A DNA stretch of 64,000 bases from Anadara kagoshimensis. Lineage: Eukaryota > Mollusca > Bivalvia > Arcoida > Arcidae. Position 1 is the stretch's first letter; each line of letters begins with the position of its first letter. Below the pieces are notes generated by a model, which was not told the DNA's origin, searched no databases, and saw only the letters and a list, made by a program, of their open reading frames with translations. The stretch is from NCBI GenBank assembly GCA_021292105.1, contig CM037869.1, positions 25,310,050-25,374,049 of the forward strand, in the 5' to 3' direction. The translations under genes and the position numbers were made by a program. This document shows, in pieces, positions 1 through 11,069 of this stretch.

Positions 1-1
1 A

Positions 2-1326
2 CCCGGAGTATCGGTCAAGTATACTCCTTGTTCTAAAGACGAACATAGCGAAGACGAACTAGAGGAAATCGCTATTGTTGATAAAGATGACAATAAGACC
101 GTGACACACAGTAACGATAAAACTCAAAAGAAAATGTCTATGTCACACTTGGCCGCAAATGGTCCCAAACATCTGCCTGGCCTAGGCATATTTCAAGCTT
201 TTACCTCGTCACGTGACAGAAACAAATCTGTTGGTGAAAGGCTTAGCACTTCCGGTGGACGTATCAGCGTGTCATCGCCTGTTTATTCAAGCAAAATTGT
301 CGAACAAAAATCAAAATCAACTTCTAAACAAAGTTTACTTGACTTCTTTGGCACTAAAATAGACAGACGGAAATCACGAAAGAGTATTTCCACAAGAAGT
401 GAGTTTGGACTTTCACTAATACGAAAAGGGCGATCGAGCGAAGTCATTACTCCGAGTCAGCTGAGAAAACAACGCCGGAAAGAAATAGAGGAAAATTTTG
501 GTAAGAAAAGCAGACGAAATGACAGATTTGAAGCGACGACTTCAACAAGTGATCGAGATGGTTGTAACTGGACATTTGTGTTTGATCCGGCCGGTCGTCT
601 GTCTTACTGGTGGTCATCTGTGGTTTATAGCGTTTTTATATAATTTCTGGGTCATCATCTACAGATTTGCTTTCCAAGAAATAAATTCCGAGAATCTGGA
701 TATCTGGTTTCCTTTGGATTACACGGCAGATTTATTATATATTCTTGATATTGCGTTCCATTTTAGAACGGGTTACTTAGAAGATGGCGTCCTTCAGACG
801 GATGCTGTGAAATTAAGAATACATTATATGAATACTACACTATTTTATATAGATTGTTTGTGTTTACTTCCATTAGATTTTCTATATTTGTCCATCGGAT
901 TTTGCTCAATTTTAAGGTGTTTTAGGTTAGTGAAAGTATACAGATTTTGGGCGTTCCTGGATAGAACGGAACGCCACACAAATTATCCAAACCTCATCCG
1001 GACTTTGACTCTTATGCACTATTTACTAGCGCTGTTTCACTGGAACGCTTGTCTCTATTATCTGGTTGCAAAGAGTCTACAAGAGTCTTCAAGCACTTGG
1101 AAATTGCCAAAGGATGACAAAAATGTGTTTCAGCAGTATTTGCATGGCTTGTATTGGAGCACACTTACGCTTACGACAATAGGAAATCTTCCAACTCCCA
1201 GAACCAGTCGTGATTATCTGTTTATTATTACTGAAATGATATTTGGTCTCCTGCTGTTTGCGACCGTTCTGGGGCACATATCTAACATAGTGGCCAGTAT
1301 TAGCAATGCCAGAAAAGACTTCCAAG
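2..1326 (+). CDS. Cngl: Partial CNG-family channel exon (N-terminus to S6) with one frame break
   Basis: Encodes part of a plasma-membrane cyclic nucleotide-gated cation channel. From position 2 one frame is open to about 632 and gives a cytoplasmic N-terminus: an acidic stretch (about 35-85), a Ser-rich part, a polybasic cluster (about 356-395), a basic run (about 465-520), then the pre-S1 motif FVFDPAGRLSYWW. At the T5 run 633-637 that frame runs into a stop, and the frame one base on continues unbroken: S1 (to about 680), S2 (711-776, DIAFHFRTGYLEDG), S3 (840-899), S4 (900-965, RCFRLVKVYRFWAFLDRTE), S5 (996-1070), pore TLTTIGNLPTP (1164-1196) and S6 (1218-1283). The filter has Asn at 1185-1187 where vertebrate CNGA subunits have Glu. 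The exon ends in phase 1 at a GTAAGT donor. No start codon is seen, so upstream exons exist. C-linker and cNMP-binding domain are absent from the window. The Cngl assignment is by remembered similarity to the insect protein; CNG family membership itself is firm. Confidence 0.9.
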
Positions 1327-1332
1327 GTAAGT
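1327..1332 (+). promoter_or_regulatory. Splice donor of the CNG exon
   Basis: AAG|GTAAGT matches the animal 5' splice-site consensus fully. It lies directly after the conserved post-S6 residues ARKDFQ and leaves one base (g) for the next codon. A downstream stop follows at once if the intron is read through. No matching acceptor followed by a C-linker-like reading frame could be found by eye. Confidence 0.85.
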
Positions 1333-1379
1333 GACACTTTTATATTCATTTTTTTTTAATTTTTTTATTGAATGCATTG

Positions 1380-1790
1380 TTTATTCTAGACAGGGTTATG
1401 AGACCATTGGCCCTTATTTTTTTCATTCTAGAAGGGGCGATTAGACCATTGATGTCATATTTTGCCAAGTGACCCCACAGTTAAGGTCATAGCGAGTCAT
1501 ATATAATACTACGTGAAGGATACTCTTTGTTTGAATTATTCTTTTAAACGCATTGTTCATATTAGAAGTGACCATGAGATCATTGGTCCCTTATTTTGCC
1601 AAATGTCCCCATTGTTAGGGTCGTAGCAGGCCATATTTAACCTTATATGAATAACACTTTTTATTTCTTTAAAAAAACGCAGTGACCATTCTAAAAGGGT
1701 CCATATATGATTGGGACCATTGACCCCCTAATTTTGCCAAATGAATCCATTGTTAGGGGAATAGTGAACCACATTTAACAACGCATGAAT
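1380..1790 (+). repeat. Degenerate tandem repeat, about three units of 130-175 bp
   Basis: Three diverged copies share 'gagaccattgg(c/t)ccctta', 'ttttgccaaatg' and 'ttaggg-tagcgg-ccatatttaac' blocks, near 1395, 1571 and 1703. A single inverted relative lies at 6625-6725. It sits at the start of the putative intron; no coding potential is seen. Confidence 0.7.
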
Positions 1791-1978
1791 GCAAAATTAT
1801 TGGTGTTCGGGCCCTATTTAAAATACATGAATGCAAAAATAGTGTTCTGTTATGGTGCTTTATGTTTAAAAATGATGGCACCTTTCTAAAAAAAATCTTA
1901 GATTGAACATCATCAACCACCCTCTCTTGACAGACCAAATTAGTGACTTTACAATTAAATTTTACTTTATGACTAAGA

Positions 1979-2024
1979 AAATTATTATTATTATTATTAT
2001 TATTATTATTTATTATTATTATTT
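1979..2024. repeat. (ATT)n microsatellite
   Basis: About 15 ATT/TTA triplets with one interruption. Confidence 0.95.
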
Positions 2025-2029
2025 ACATA

Positions 2030-2717
2030 CATTCATTACAAAAAATTTAACAAAATAGATTACATGAAATTAGTAAATATTGTAATAGTTTTATAAATCA
2101 TTCCATGTAAAAAAATATGAGGTGTCTGGTTTAACATGGTGGAATTGAAGATTCCATACGATTCCGTTTCCTAGCTTGTATTCAGAAACATCGTCGCTTA
2201 AAATAGGATATCCTTGAAGTGATTTAGAAATAGTAAAATGTTGGCTTAGTGAATAATTTTAAAGTTTTTTCCTAAGTATTTCATATATGTTTACCTTTGG
2301 TTTCATTAGTTTGCCTCGTGAAGGTGAACCCATGGTCACCTTTGTCATATATTAACAATCCGAAACATTCGAATAAAGAAAACGAGAGGGAAGATGTTTG
2401 ACTCTAGGGTAAGGTGGTATTACCGGGGGTGCTTGTGACAACATTATCTTACATGGAGATTCCGAGAATGTGTCATATTATAATTTTTTGAATTTTCTGC
2501 AAGAAATATTAAAAATAATAATATGACAACTCTTCTTATATCATGCTTAAAGTGATTAGTTTTTCTGTATGGTTCTATTTCTTAAAAAATATTTTCAAAA
2601 TATTACGTCACAGTTTTAAAAGTTGATTTTCCTAAGAACAAAAATATAAATGAACAAAAAATATCGGTACATATATTACATGTTTTTAATATTGCAAGTA
2701 GGTTATGATTGTTCATG
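2030..2717. other. AT-rich spacer, nothing recognised
   Basis: No open frame of note and no copy of the repeat families found elsewhere in the window. Confidence 0.5.
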
Positions 2718-3119
2718 TACAGTACAGACCTGTCGAAAGTTAAACACTGGGATAACGTAAAGGAGCCGAAGATCCAAGTGACCGAGATATGGTTAGCATG
2801 TGGCTGAAAACTACATAGATATAATTGTCGAAAAGCTCGGTATATAGCTTATGAGGGACCGAGTTGAGTGAGTTGAGTAATTGTGTTTAACGTCCCAGTC
2901 AAGAATATTTCACTTATATCGAGACGTCGCCAGTTATAAGCAAAGGTGCAGAAATTTTCCCCGTGCCTTGCACTGATGGCATTATACAGCAGGGTTCTTT
3001 AGCGTGCCAGCAGCTGTTATCTATCTCCTGGTAGCGTTTTAGCCACAAGGTACCCGTATATCGACCACTTAGCAGCAGAGCTCAACTCTATTTCGTTAGC
3101 ACAGCGTTTATGTACTGTA
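2718..3119. mobile_element. Family-A foldback MITE interrupted by a SINE piece
   Basis: The left end reads TACAGTACAGACCTGTCG. The right end is a decayed inverse, with 'tttcgttagcacagcg' and 'tgtactgta' at its edge. A minus-oriented SINE fragment (about 2862-3018, 'tttaacgtcccagtcaagaa') lies inside it. In other copies the terminal CAGT preceded by TA suggests a Tc1/mariner-type non-autonomous element with a TA target duplication. Confidence 0.75.
2862..3018 (-). mobile_element. SINE body/tail fragment inside MITE A
   Basis: Shares 'tttaacgtcccagtcaagaa', 'cacttatatcgagacgtc' and 'ttctttagcgtgcca' blocks with the fuller SINE at 18410-18668 when that one is reverse-complemented. It carries no tRNA head. 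Confidence 0.65.
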
Positions 3120-3429
3120 ATGATTGAAAATATAATTTAGTCAGTATTATTATACCACTAGTACTGGTCAACGATACAAATTGTTTGATAAAATCCAATT
3201 TGAAACATCTGGGACGTGTATGCGACAGAACTAATACGACTGCTATGTCATTATAAATGTTTAAATCTAATTTTCTGAATGGAATATTAAAAATGAAGTT
3301 GAAATATACATAAATATACACCACAATTCATGGTCAGAAGTTAAAGTTTGGAAGTGTCAAAACTAAAGGAAAATTGGAACTATTAAATCGTTTTGACCTA
3401 TTGCTAACCATATGGAACTTTATAATTGA

Positions 3430-3545
3430 AAGTGGAGTAATGGCATTTTGAGCCATAGTCAAGTTTGCTTCACTTATATCGAGGCGGTCAGTTTCTGGGA
3501 TGTTGGGGAAAACGGAGTACTCGGAGAAACACACCGGCATTTAGC
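3430..3545 (-). mobile_element. SINE tail fragment
   Basis: Contains 'tggagtaatgg', 'cacttatatcgaggcggtca' and the block 'aacggagtactcggagaaa'. The first two match the tail units at 11070-11980. The third is a variant of the 'ggaaaccggagtacccggagaa' motif, also present in diverged form near 21432. Confidence 0.55.
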
Positions 3546-3874
3546 AAGCGAACTGATAAACATTTTCGCGCTAGGATCTAGGTGCTTTATCCGAAATTGC
3601 GCGATATTAAAACATTTTGTCAACGAGTCGAAACATTAACATTATGACATTTAATTTGTGTTCTTAAAATGCACATGCCCTCAAATGCATACTTGTAAAT
3701 TAAATACGAAAGATGTAAATATTTTTTTTAAAATGTCAACAAACATTAATGATCCATCTTATCTAAAAGATGTAGAAACAATTCTACTAATAAATGAGTT
3801 TTCAAGAATTATGACTCAATTTAAAATGCTCTATATATCATTAAGTTTATACAATCAGTATTAATGTACAGTTA

Positions 3875-4092
3875 AAATTTATAATTCCTCAAAAACTAAG
3901 GTATACTCCCTCATGCAAAGTATTTTCTTAGCTTTATATGGTAAAATATATTTTGGCCCTATGGGTATCTTTTCAACATCTTCAAAATAATTTTGGTTTC
4001 ACAATTTTGACCCATGCACTACTGATGAGGAATTATATTCCGAAACGGCCGTCTATTGTTGTACAATTATAACTGTTGTGATTTAATATATA
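3875..4092 (-). mobile_element. Family-C dispersed repeat
   Basis: Read on the minus strand it runs from a '...cagcactagacggccgtttcgg' block through 'ttcctcatcagtagtgc' and 'caaaattatgaaacc' to 'aaatactttgcatgagggag' and 'gaggaatt'. At least ten other copies occur in this window in both orientations. Class is unknown: I see no long terminal repeats and no coding. Confidence 0.8.
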
Positions 4093-4099
4093 CGGGGGT

Positions 4100-4235
4100 C
4101 CTGGCTTGCCTAGTGGTGTAAGTATCGATTTACAGATTACAACTCCTCTCAGAATATCAGTAGGATAGCCAACCCGGCCAGCGCATTGATTCATCAAACA
4201 AAATTTCACGCGCAGACAAAGTGAAAAAATTGTCA
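4100..4235 (+). mobile_element. Possible tRNA-like SINE head remnant
   Basis: 'ggcttgcctagtggtgtaag' resembles an RNA polymerase III A box, but no good B box follows. The block 'ggatagcc' recurs inverted at about 8921. Weak call. Confidence 0.3.
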
Positions 4236-4439
4236 AAAATTTGAATTCACTCGAGGCGGTAAAATTACATAATATTTATTTCACTGCGAGTTTTTAATAC
4301 TATTTGTAGTATTTTATCGTCTTTTGAGGACAAAAGTAAGTCATTAAAGACGATTTTTATCAAAGTCGGTGAGAATTTAACAATTAAAATCGTAATTGAA
4401 TGTTAGGCACCGGCGAAAAATTGAAAATGGAAACTTTAA

Positions 4440-4610
4440 AAAATATCATTCTGTGTACGCAGTTCCTCATGCACCAAAGATGTTTTTACATGAACGGAAA
4501 GAACTTTTTTTCACGGTTATTTTGATGTATAATTTGTCAAATAATTTTCTTTACACAAAAAACGTACCAGTTTCAAATGTCGAAAAAATCGATGACATTG
4601 CCGGATTCTC
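4440..4610. repeat. Short dispersed repeat shared with 8505-8640
   Basis: 'ctcatgcacca' followed by an exact match of about 29 bp beginning 'tctttacacaaaaaacgtac' occurs here (about 4549) and near 8595. The open frame over 4396-4638 has no recognisable domain and is best explained by this repeat. Confidence 0.5.
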
Positions 4611-4639
4611 GATCATGGGCCGCCCCCTTTCCGGCTAAT

Positions 4640-5800
4640 TTGACACAGAAAAAATGCTAAGACAGCTTCCTTATTGTATGTAATGTATAAATTTGATAAT
4701 TGAGAGACGCTGTGGAGATATTTTTGTTGAAATAAAGTAAGTTTTTCCTTAAAAATATTGTATTTTCACTCCATTTCTCGTCTAATCTGCCGATTTTTTG
4801 GAACTACTTCCAGTCGGACATATTTGATTAGCATTCGTCCCGCTTCGATCACAATTTTAGCATGCAGAAAATGTCATCGTGTATTTTGGACAAAATAGTC
4901 AAGCTTTTTTGCTTTATTTGTCATGTATGATCGATCTGCATGGCTGCCGAACACATTAGATACGCATGTGTTCTAATTTTACCCATATGGACTCGGGATC
5001 TGTACCAATACAGTGTACAGTGCAACCTGCTCATGTAGGGCTAGTTAGGGACTCAGAATTACTGAAAATTACCAACTGATTTTGCTTTGCTGGCAAAATA
5101 TAAACAGGACCTGTCTGTCATATCAGTACATATCACTGGATAAATAAGCTAATATCATTAAAGAGGGTTAGACTGGATATTTCTTTGTGAAATATTTCCC
5201 AAAATGAGGAAACATATCCCATGTTAGTTTAGCCAGAGTCAACACAACATTGGTCTTTATTATTTGAATTTTTGTTTCTGTTCTGATGCTAATAACCCCG
5301 GCATTATTATTTTAGTACAATTTAGACATGAAAAGTTGATTATTTTGCTTCATTAAAAGTTTTAAGTCAACTTGACATAGCACAAATAACATTTAAAATA
5401 GACTATGTGGAAGTAGGAAATAGGAAAAGTGAATACTAATCATGTGGATTTCATTTGACTTGGTTAAAAATTTAACTCCATATTATAATGATTAAATACA
5501 GATCTGTAAAATATTTAGGAATTTCAGTAACTTCTGTAAAATTGTAAAATTCTAACAAATAAATATCACCTTCTTTTAGGAAAATTCTAGGGAACTGGTT
5601 TGATAATAGCATTAAGAAATAAGTTGATGCAAATGCAGTGAAATTCATGACACAGTGTATCCAAATGGGCATTATAAGTTTGTAAGAATTCAAAATAATT
5701 GTAACACACTAGGCCTATTCCAATTTATTGATTTATCAGTTAAATTTAGAATTGATTGGTTGGTATACACACCCCATTCAAGATTATTTCAATTATAATC
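4640..5800. other. Unannotated AT-rich stretch
   Basis: No recognisable protein, RNA gene or repeat family apart from scattered short AT runs. Confidence 0.45.
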
Positions 5801-5828
5801 AGGTAAATGAGATTAAGGAAGTAAATAG

Positions 5829-5988
5829 GTACAGGGATGAAGATTTGCAGGGGCCCAGTAGCCAATGGCTTCTAAATTCGAGTATGGGCCACTTAATGTT
5901 TACACATTTAAGCCATTTAGTACTGTTACAAATTCTTTTATGAAGTGAGCTGGCCCCAAACTCAAAATATTCAGGCTTCATCCCTGAG
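5829..5988. mobile_element. Short foldback element
   Basis: 'acagggatgaag' at the left is matched by 'cttcatccctga' at the right, with partial complementarity continuing inward ('ggggcc' / 'ggcccc'; 'agccaatggct' / 'agccattt'). It explains the two overlapping opposite-strand open frames here. Confidence 0.5.
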
Positions 5989-6139
5989 GTAAATCACACC
6001 CCTCAACAAGAGAACTGGCAAACTTTCTGACATAGTAAGATTTTAACCTATGCTGTTACCTGTATGCTACACTTCAGACAAGGGTGCATGAAAAGCATTT
6101 CATGTGGTGAAAAAGAGGATCAAGAGAAGCATTCAATTC

Positions 6140-6310
6140 TTAAATGTGTAATGGTATATAATTCCCAGTATGTTAAGGATATTGATATGTGTTGATTTTT
6201 TTAATTCTATATAAAATGAAACATTCATAAATGTCTGATGATATCTAATTCCTAGTGTATTAAAGATATTGTTATGTTTTAATTTTACATGAAATGAGAC
6301 ATTTAACATT
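6140..6310 (+). repeat. Two-copy local duplication, about 95 bp
   Basis: 'gatattg(a/t)tatgt' and 'aaatga(a/g)acatt' blocks repeat in order with a period near 95 bp. Confidence 0.5.
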
Positions 6311-6624
6311 ATTTCAATTTACAAAGTTGGTTTAGACACACATAATGCATTTTTCTTTGAAAAATGTTCCATTATGTGTAAATAGTAATAACCATGAGTT
6401 CATTCTAGGATTTTTTCAGATGGGTTCATTTCTAATAAAATTCCTCTAATAATAAGTTGAATAACATCAATGATTTTGCATACATCTAATGTTTGATGTG
6501 ACTTGTAGTCTTTTAGGCTGATGTAAAAGCCTTTGTAATGAAGTATTTAAAAGTTTCATATAATGTAGCTTTTATATATGACAATGCTATCAAATATTTT
6601 GAACTTGCATTTGAAATCTAATTT

Positions 6625-6725
6625 CAAATGTGGCCAACTATGGCCTTTACAATGGTGCCATTTGGCAAAATAAAGGATCAACAGCCCCTTTCTAGAATGA
6701 ACACTGCCATATGATCCCATAGTTT
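6625..6725 (-). repeat. Single inverted unit of the 1380-1790 repeat
   Basis: Its reverse complement contains 'ttattttgccaaatgg', 'ggccatagttggccacattt' and 'attctagaaaggggc', in the order seen at 1380-1790. Confidence 0.6.
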
Positions 6726-7136
6726 TTGATTTATTTGTAAATGATTTATCTATTTATCACAGCCAGAACAACTAGAAAGTACCTGTCCCCCAAAAAATCA
6801 CCTGTTTGTTTAGTTTCTAAATTAAATTTGATTATTTAGACAATTTTAGTCCCTTTAAATGCTATTATGGCCCACTTGTCATTCATTTAACAAACAACAA
6901 TATGACAAAATTTCTAACTATCTGCCTGTTCATACATCTTTCTAACTTTTTAGTAATTTAATATCTTTTATTTTTTAAATGTTAATTTTGTTCATATAAA
7001 AATATTTGTTTTATTTTTCCAAAAAATATCTGAGGTTACTTTCCATGGTACCCATGCCACATTTCATGTTAGTACCTTGAGGAAAGACAAAATGCAACTT
7101 ATTTTGATCTCTTTTTATGTATTTACCCTATTTATC

Positions 7137-7396
7137 ATCACTAACCTGCTCAACATACTGTGTCCCAGCTCTAACTTATTTCTCTGTAGAAGGTCTGATT
7201 TATTTATTGATTTATTGATTGATTGATTTTGATTGATTTATTTATTTATTATCATCTCTAACCTGCTAGACATTTTGTAACCTGCTCAACATACTGTGTC
7301 CCAGCTCTAACTTATTTCTCTGTAGAAATTCTGATTGATTGATTGATTGATTGATTAATTAATTATTATTAATTAATTATTATTAATTAATTATTT

Positions 7397-7436
<40 letters not shown>

Positions 7437-8025
7437 TTAACAACTGCTGACATATTGTGTCCCAATTCTCAATTTAATTTCTTAATTATTTATTTATTTA
7501 TTTATTAACTGAGCACTGACATATTGTGTCCCAGTTCTAACTTATTTCTCTGAACAATTTCTGATTTATTTATTTGTTTATTTATTTATTATCATCTCTA
7601 ACCTGCTAGACATTTTGTAACCTGCTCGACATACTGTGTCCCAGCTCTAACTTATTTCTCTGTAGAAATTCTGATTTATTTTTTATTTATTTATTTATTT
7701 ATTTATTAACAACTGCTGACATATTGTGTCCCAGCTCTAACTTATTTCTCAATTTAATTTCTTAATTATTTATTTATTTATTTATTAACTGAGCACTGAC
7801 ATATTGTATCCAAGTTCTAAATTATTTCTCTGAACAATTTCTGATTCATTTATTTATTTATTTATTTATTTATTATCATCACTAACCTGCTAGACATTTT
7901 GTAACCTGCTCAACATACTGTGTCCCAGCTCTAACTTATTTCTCTGTAAAAATTCTGATTTATTTATTTATTTTTTATTTATTTATTTATCATTTATTTT
8001 TTTTTAATGTAGGCCCTATTTATTT
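7137..8025 (+). repeat. Higher-order tandem array with TTTA/TTGA microsatellites
   Basis: A phrase 'aacctgctcaacatactgtg' plus 'tcccagctctaacttatttc' alternates with (TTTA)n, (TTGA)n and (TTAA)n runs. The longer phrase starting 'ctaacctgctagacatttt' recurs near 7258, 7600 and 7882, giving higher-order periods of roughly 342 and 282 bp. Some units carry a 'ctgacatattgtgtccc' variant instead. Confidence 0.85.
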
Positions 8026-8121
8026 ATTCCTGTTGGGGTCCTAAAGTATCTCCATCAACAAACACATGTCATATGATGTGTGCCAGATGAGGATGCCTGT
8101 TGCAAAAAAAAAATCGATAAA

Positions 8122-8337
8122 TACAGTACAGACCTGTACAAAGTTTAGCACCCAGCTAACGAATTAGTGCCGACAGCCCATATTGGTTCCTCGTTTGGTG
8201 TTTATATCGACAGCAGTTGCCATCTATCTCTCGGCAGCTTTTCGACCGCTACCTTTCCATACCTTAGGCGCTCGGCAGTCGAGCTTTGACTTTTTTTGGT
8301 TAGCTTAGTGTTAAACTTTCGACAGGTCTGTACTGTA
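8122..8337. mobile_element. Family-A foldback MITE, complete
   Basis: Left TACAGTACAGACCTGTACAA and right 'ctttcgacaggtctgtactg' + TA form inverted ends that extend inward through 'agcta(a)cgaa' / 'ggttagctt'. Length about 215 bp with TA on both sides. The interior has the family's 'gcagttgccatctatctctc' block. No coding. Confidence 0.85.
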
Positions 8338-8339
8338 CA

Positions 8340-9700
8340 TTGCGTGTACTGTGTATACAGTAGACAGTTGACCTATATATTTGACACGGGGAACGTTGTT
8401 TACGTCATTACGTTAGAACAATGTTTATCAAGGTCGCGGCCATATTTGTTTTCATTGACAACAAGACGTACTGAAATCATGCTGTTGGATTTTTGCGATT
8501 TTCGCATATTTAACCCTCATGCACCAGGTACGATAATTTACTGGCGTATACTGTAATAATTTTCTGACATTGTATTAAAATTTTTAGGAAAAGTATTCTT
8601 TACACAAAAAACGTACCAGTTTCAAAAATGGAGAAGAAATTTCTGTTGATTTTCAAGAGAAATCGGTTATCGTCGGGATATCAGTAATTTTAAATAAATG
8701 TGGCGTTTTATCTCGGACTTTTTGATACATGTAGAAAGTTTAGTTAATTCCTCACACGCTTGCATCATATTCGTAGCTAAAAATGTTAATTTTATGGTAT
8801 AAAAACGATTCTGAAAATGGCGAATTTTTTTCGGGTTCAGACACTTGCCAAAAAATAATCCCTTTTTATTTACCGCGGAAGGTCTCAAATTTTAAAACCA
8901 ACGCACATTTTGGACTTGGCTATCCTACTGTATAGGTTCGAATCCCACTCGAGCTCGGTCAGATCATAATTATATCAGACGCATTGTCATTTGTCGAATG
9001 TGGGTGTTTCAAGTTTCTACCTCTGGTCACTCTGATCACGTCTACTCTTCAGGATGTAATTTGACCACATAAGTGAAAGAATCCTTTCTAGTGTCCCACT
9101 CTACCCCACTTCCGGATAAACGATCACGTGACATGTACCTTCCATTTCGATAAAGATGGCGTCATTGTAAAACGCATTTTACGCATTGTTTTTCCCGCTT
9201 ATTAACCAAGTTTAATTGTTTATGGCTTCTTAACTGTTCGTGAGAAATTAATTTGTTTTACAACACGTTATGTGAAATAAAAAAGGAAAGACTGTGCTTG
9301 TAACTGGTTGTATTTTTGTGTGATGTAATTTTTATTCTCAGGATGGAGTGAATATCACGTGACTATCGGTCGTAACGAAGTCGTCTTATTTGCATTTTGT
9401 TTTGTCTGAGCTTTTGTGTATCTATTTATTGGGCAAGTAATAAAATTTGTCTCGAGTACTTCTCGATTGTATGCAGCAAATTAAACGAACGCACTCAAGA
9501 GTTTTCTTGTACTGCATATGTTAAGGTTGTATTCGGAGGCGTTACTCGACTTGATCATCATACTTGAACATCACATATCTATTGATATCTAGTAATCTAA
9601 TAAGAGTTCAGACGTGTTTGTTCAAAAAGTTTAGTTGAAGAAAACTATCTATTCAAAATCGGATGACGTATATTTAAGTCAATAATAAATTTCAAATATT
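8340..9700. other. Mostly unassigned, with one tRNA-like B box
   Basis: Around 8935 'taggttcgaatccc' matches a polymerase III B box but there is no complete tRNA fold, so it is more likely a SINE remnant. The rest shows no recognisable gene. Confidence 0.4.
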
Positions 9701-9704
9701 ATTT

Positions 9705-9990
9705 GAATTGAATTGAGTTTAATGTCCCAGTCAAGAATATATTACTTATATCAAAGCGCCACCAGCTATATAGCTACATGTGAAGTGGCAGAACTTTTTT
9801 ATCGTTTTACCTTTACAGTCAATGTATAGGGGACATTTTAATGTGCCACGCCTGCCGTGACACCTGCATCGTTTTTAAAGTGTCTTCCGAAGCCCCCGTG
9901 ACTTCATTTCTAACTGCCGAATGTTTGATGGAAAAACAGCCACTCCCTATTTTCAAGTCTTGACCGAAGCAAGCATTCAACTAACTGTTG
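9705..9990 (-). mobile_element. SINE, body and tail, head lost
   Basis: 'gagtttaatgtcccagtcaa', 'cttatatcaaagcgccacc', 'cattttaatgtgccacgcc' and 'cctattttcaagtcttgacc' are in the order of the reverse-complemented SINE at 18410-18668. The tRNA-derived head is missing on the right. Confidence 0.7.
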
Positions 9991-10104
9991 TGTATTTTAG
10001 GGGGAATATTTCAAAGTGTACATTGGTAATCAGGGGCTATTATTGACTTGAACTGACTGGTATTGTAATATGCGGTTTGGGCGAGTTAATAGTCTAGATC
10101 TTCT

Positions 10105-10160
<56 letters not shown>

Positions 10161-10168
10161 CTCTCTGA
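10105..10168. repeat. (CT)n microsatellite
   Basis: About 30 CT dinucleotides with one 'ctcct' interruption near the end. Confidence 0.95.
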
Positions 10169-10364
10169 TAACAGTGATTATAAAACTAAGAATAATTGCA
10201 AGACTTATCCACAGGGGCAACAGTTGTTGATATAAGAAAACAAACTTCCAGGCAAACAAAAACTATCCATAATGTAACACGATTGTGGATGCTTGGGGTT
10301 CGGTGATCGAGCTTGCTAAGCTTACCAAAGTTCTTACTTATGAAATACGGACCATATCACCACC

Positions 10365-10582
10365 TACAGTGCAGACCTCTCGAAAGTTTAACACTTTGCT
10401 AACGAATAAGTGCCGAATCGGCAGTTCGTCTTGGCTATATATTGGCAGCTTTTAGGCAGCTGTTTTCTATCTCTTGGCAGCTTTTTTGTCACTAATTATC
10501 TATAAATGAGCCACTCGGCAGCTAAGCTTTGAGTCCTTTTTCGTAAAGTTCATTGTTAAACATTTGACAGGCCTGTACTGTA
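10365..10582. mobile_element. Family-A foldback MITE, complete
   Basis: TACAGTGCAGACCTCTCGAA at the left and 'catttgacaggcctgtactg' + TA at the right, with the interior 'ggcagctgttttctatctct' block. About 218 bp. Confidence 0.85.
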
Positions 10583-11065
10583 TATCCGACCCGATATAAG
10601 AGATAGAAGTTTTATTGATGCGTTGGGTTTTTTCGGAAACTCAGGTTTCCTCCACTATTGCAAACTACTTGCCTAAATAAGAATGAAAAAATCTCGGGTT
10701 TAGGTGTTAAAAATAACTCCAAACAACTGAATCGAGTCTCTAAAGCTGAAAAACATGGCGACTATACAGCCATTAACCTACAGTAATATAATGCACGATG
10801 ACCGATGCGTGTGCGTTGGCGTTTAACTGATGGCTATTAATGGGACAACAGAAGGTCTGACAAATGTACCACTCCTGAATAAAAGTCTTTATAATCTAAA
10901 ATTACCACAACACTGTGTTAAAGTGTAATTTTTTTTATTTTTTCTGACTTATAGTTAAAACCTACAACAGCTGGTCTGGTATAATCTATATTCTGTGAAA
11001 TACTTTTATGTAAGATGATAGATATTTCCCAAAGTTTAAATCTTTATTATAGTGTAACATTTGTG
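10583..11065. other. Spacer, nothing recognised
   Basis: Contains a weak 'aaactcaggtttcctcca' block related to a motif in the SINEs. No coding signal. Confidence 0.4.
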
Positions 11066-11069
11066 TGAG

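Noticed and set aside
1089-1349. Minus-strand open frame opposite the channel exon
   Set aside because: It is a shadow of the real coding strand.
4396-4638. 80-codon open frame
   Set aside because: It has no domain and part of it is a dispersed repeat also found near 8595.
8925-8965. tRNA gene from a B-box match
   Set aside because: There is no A box at the proper distance and no cloverleaf.
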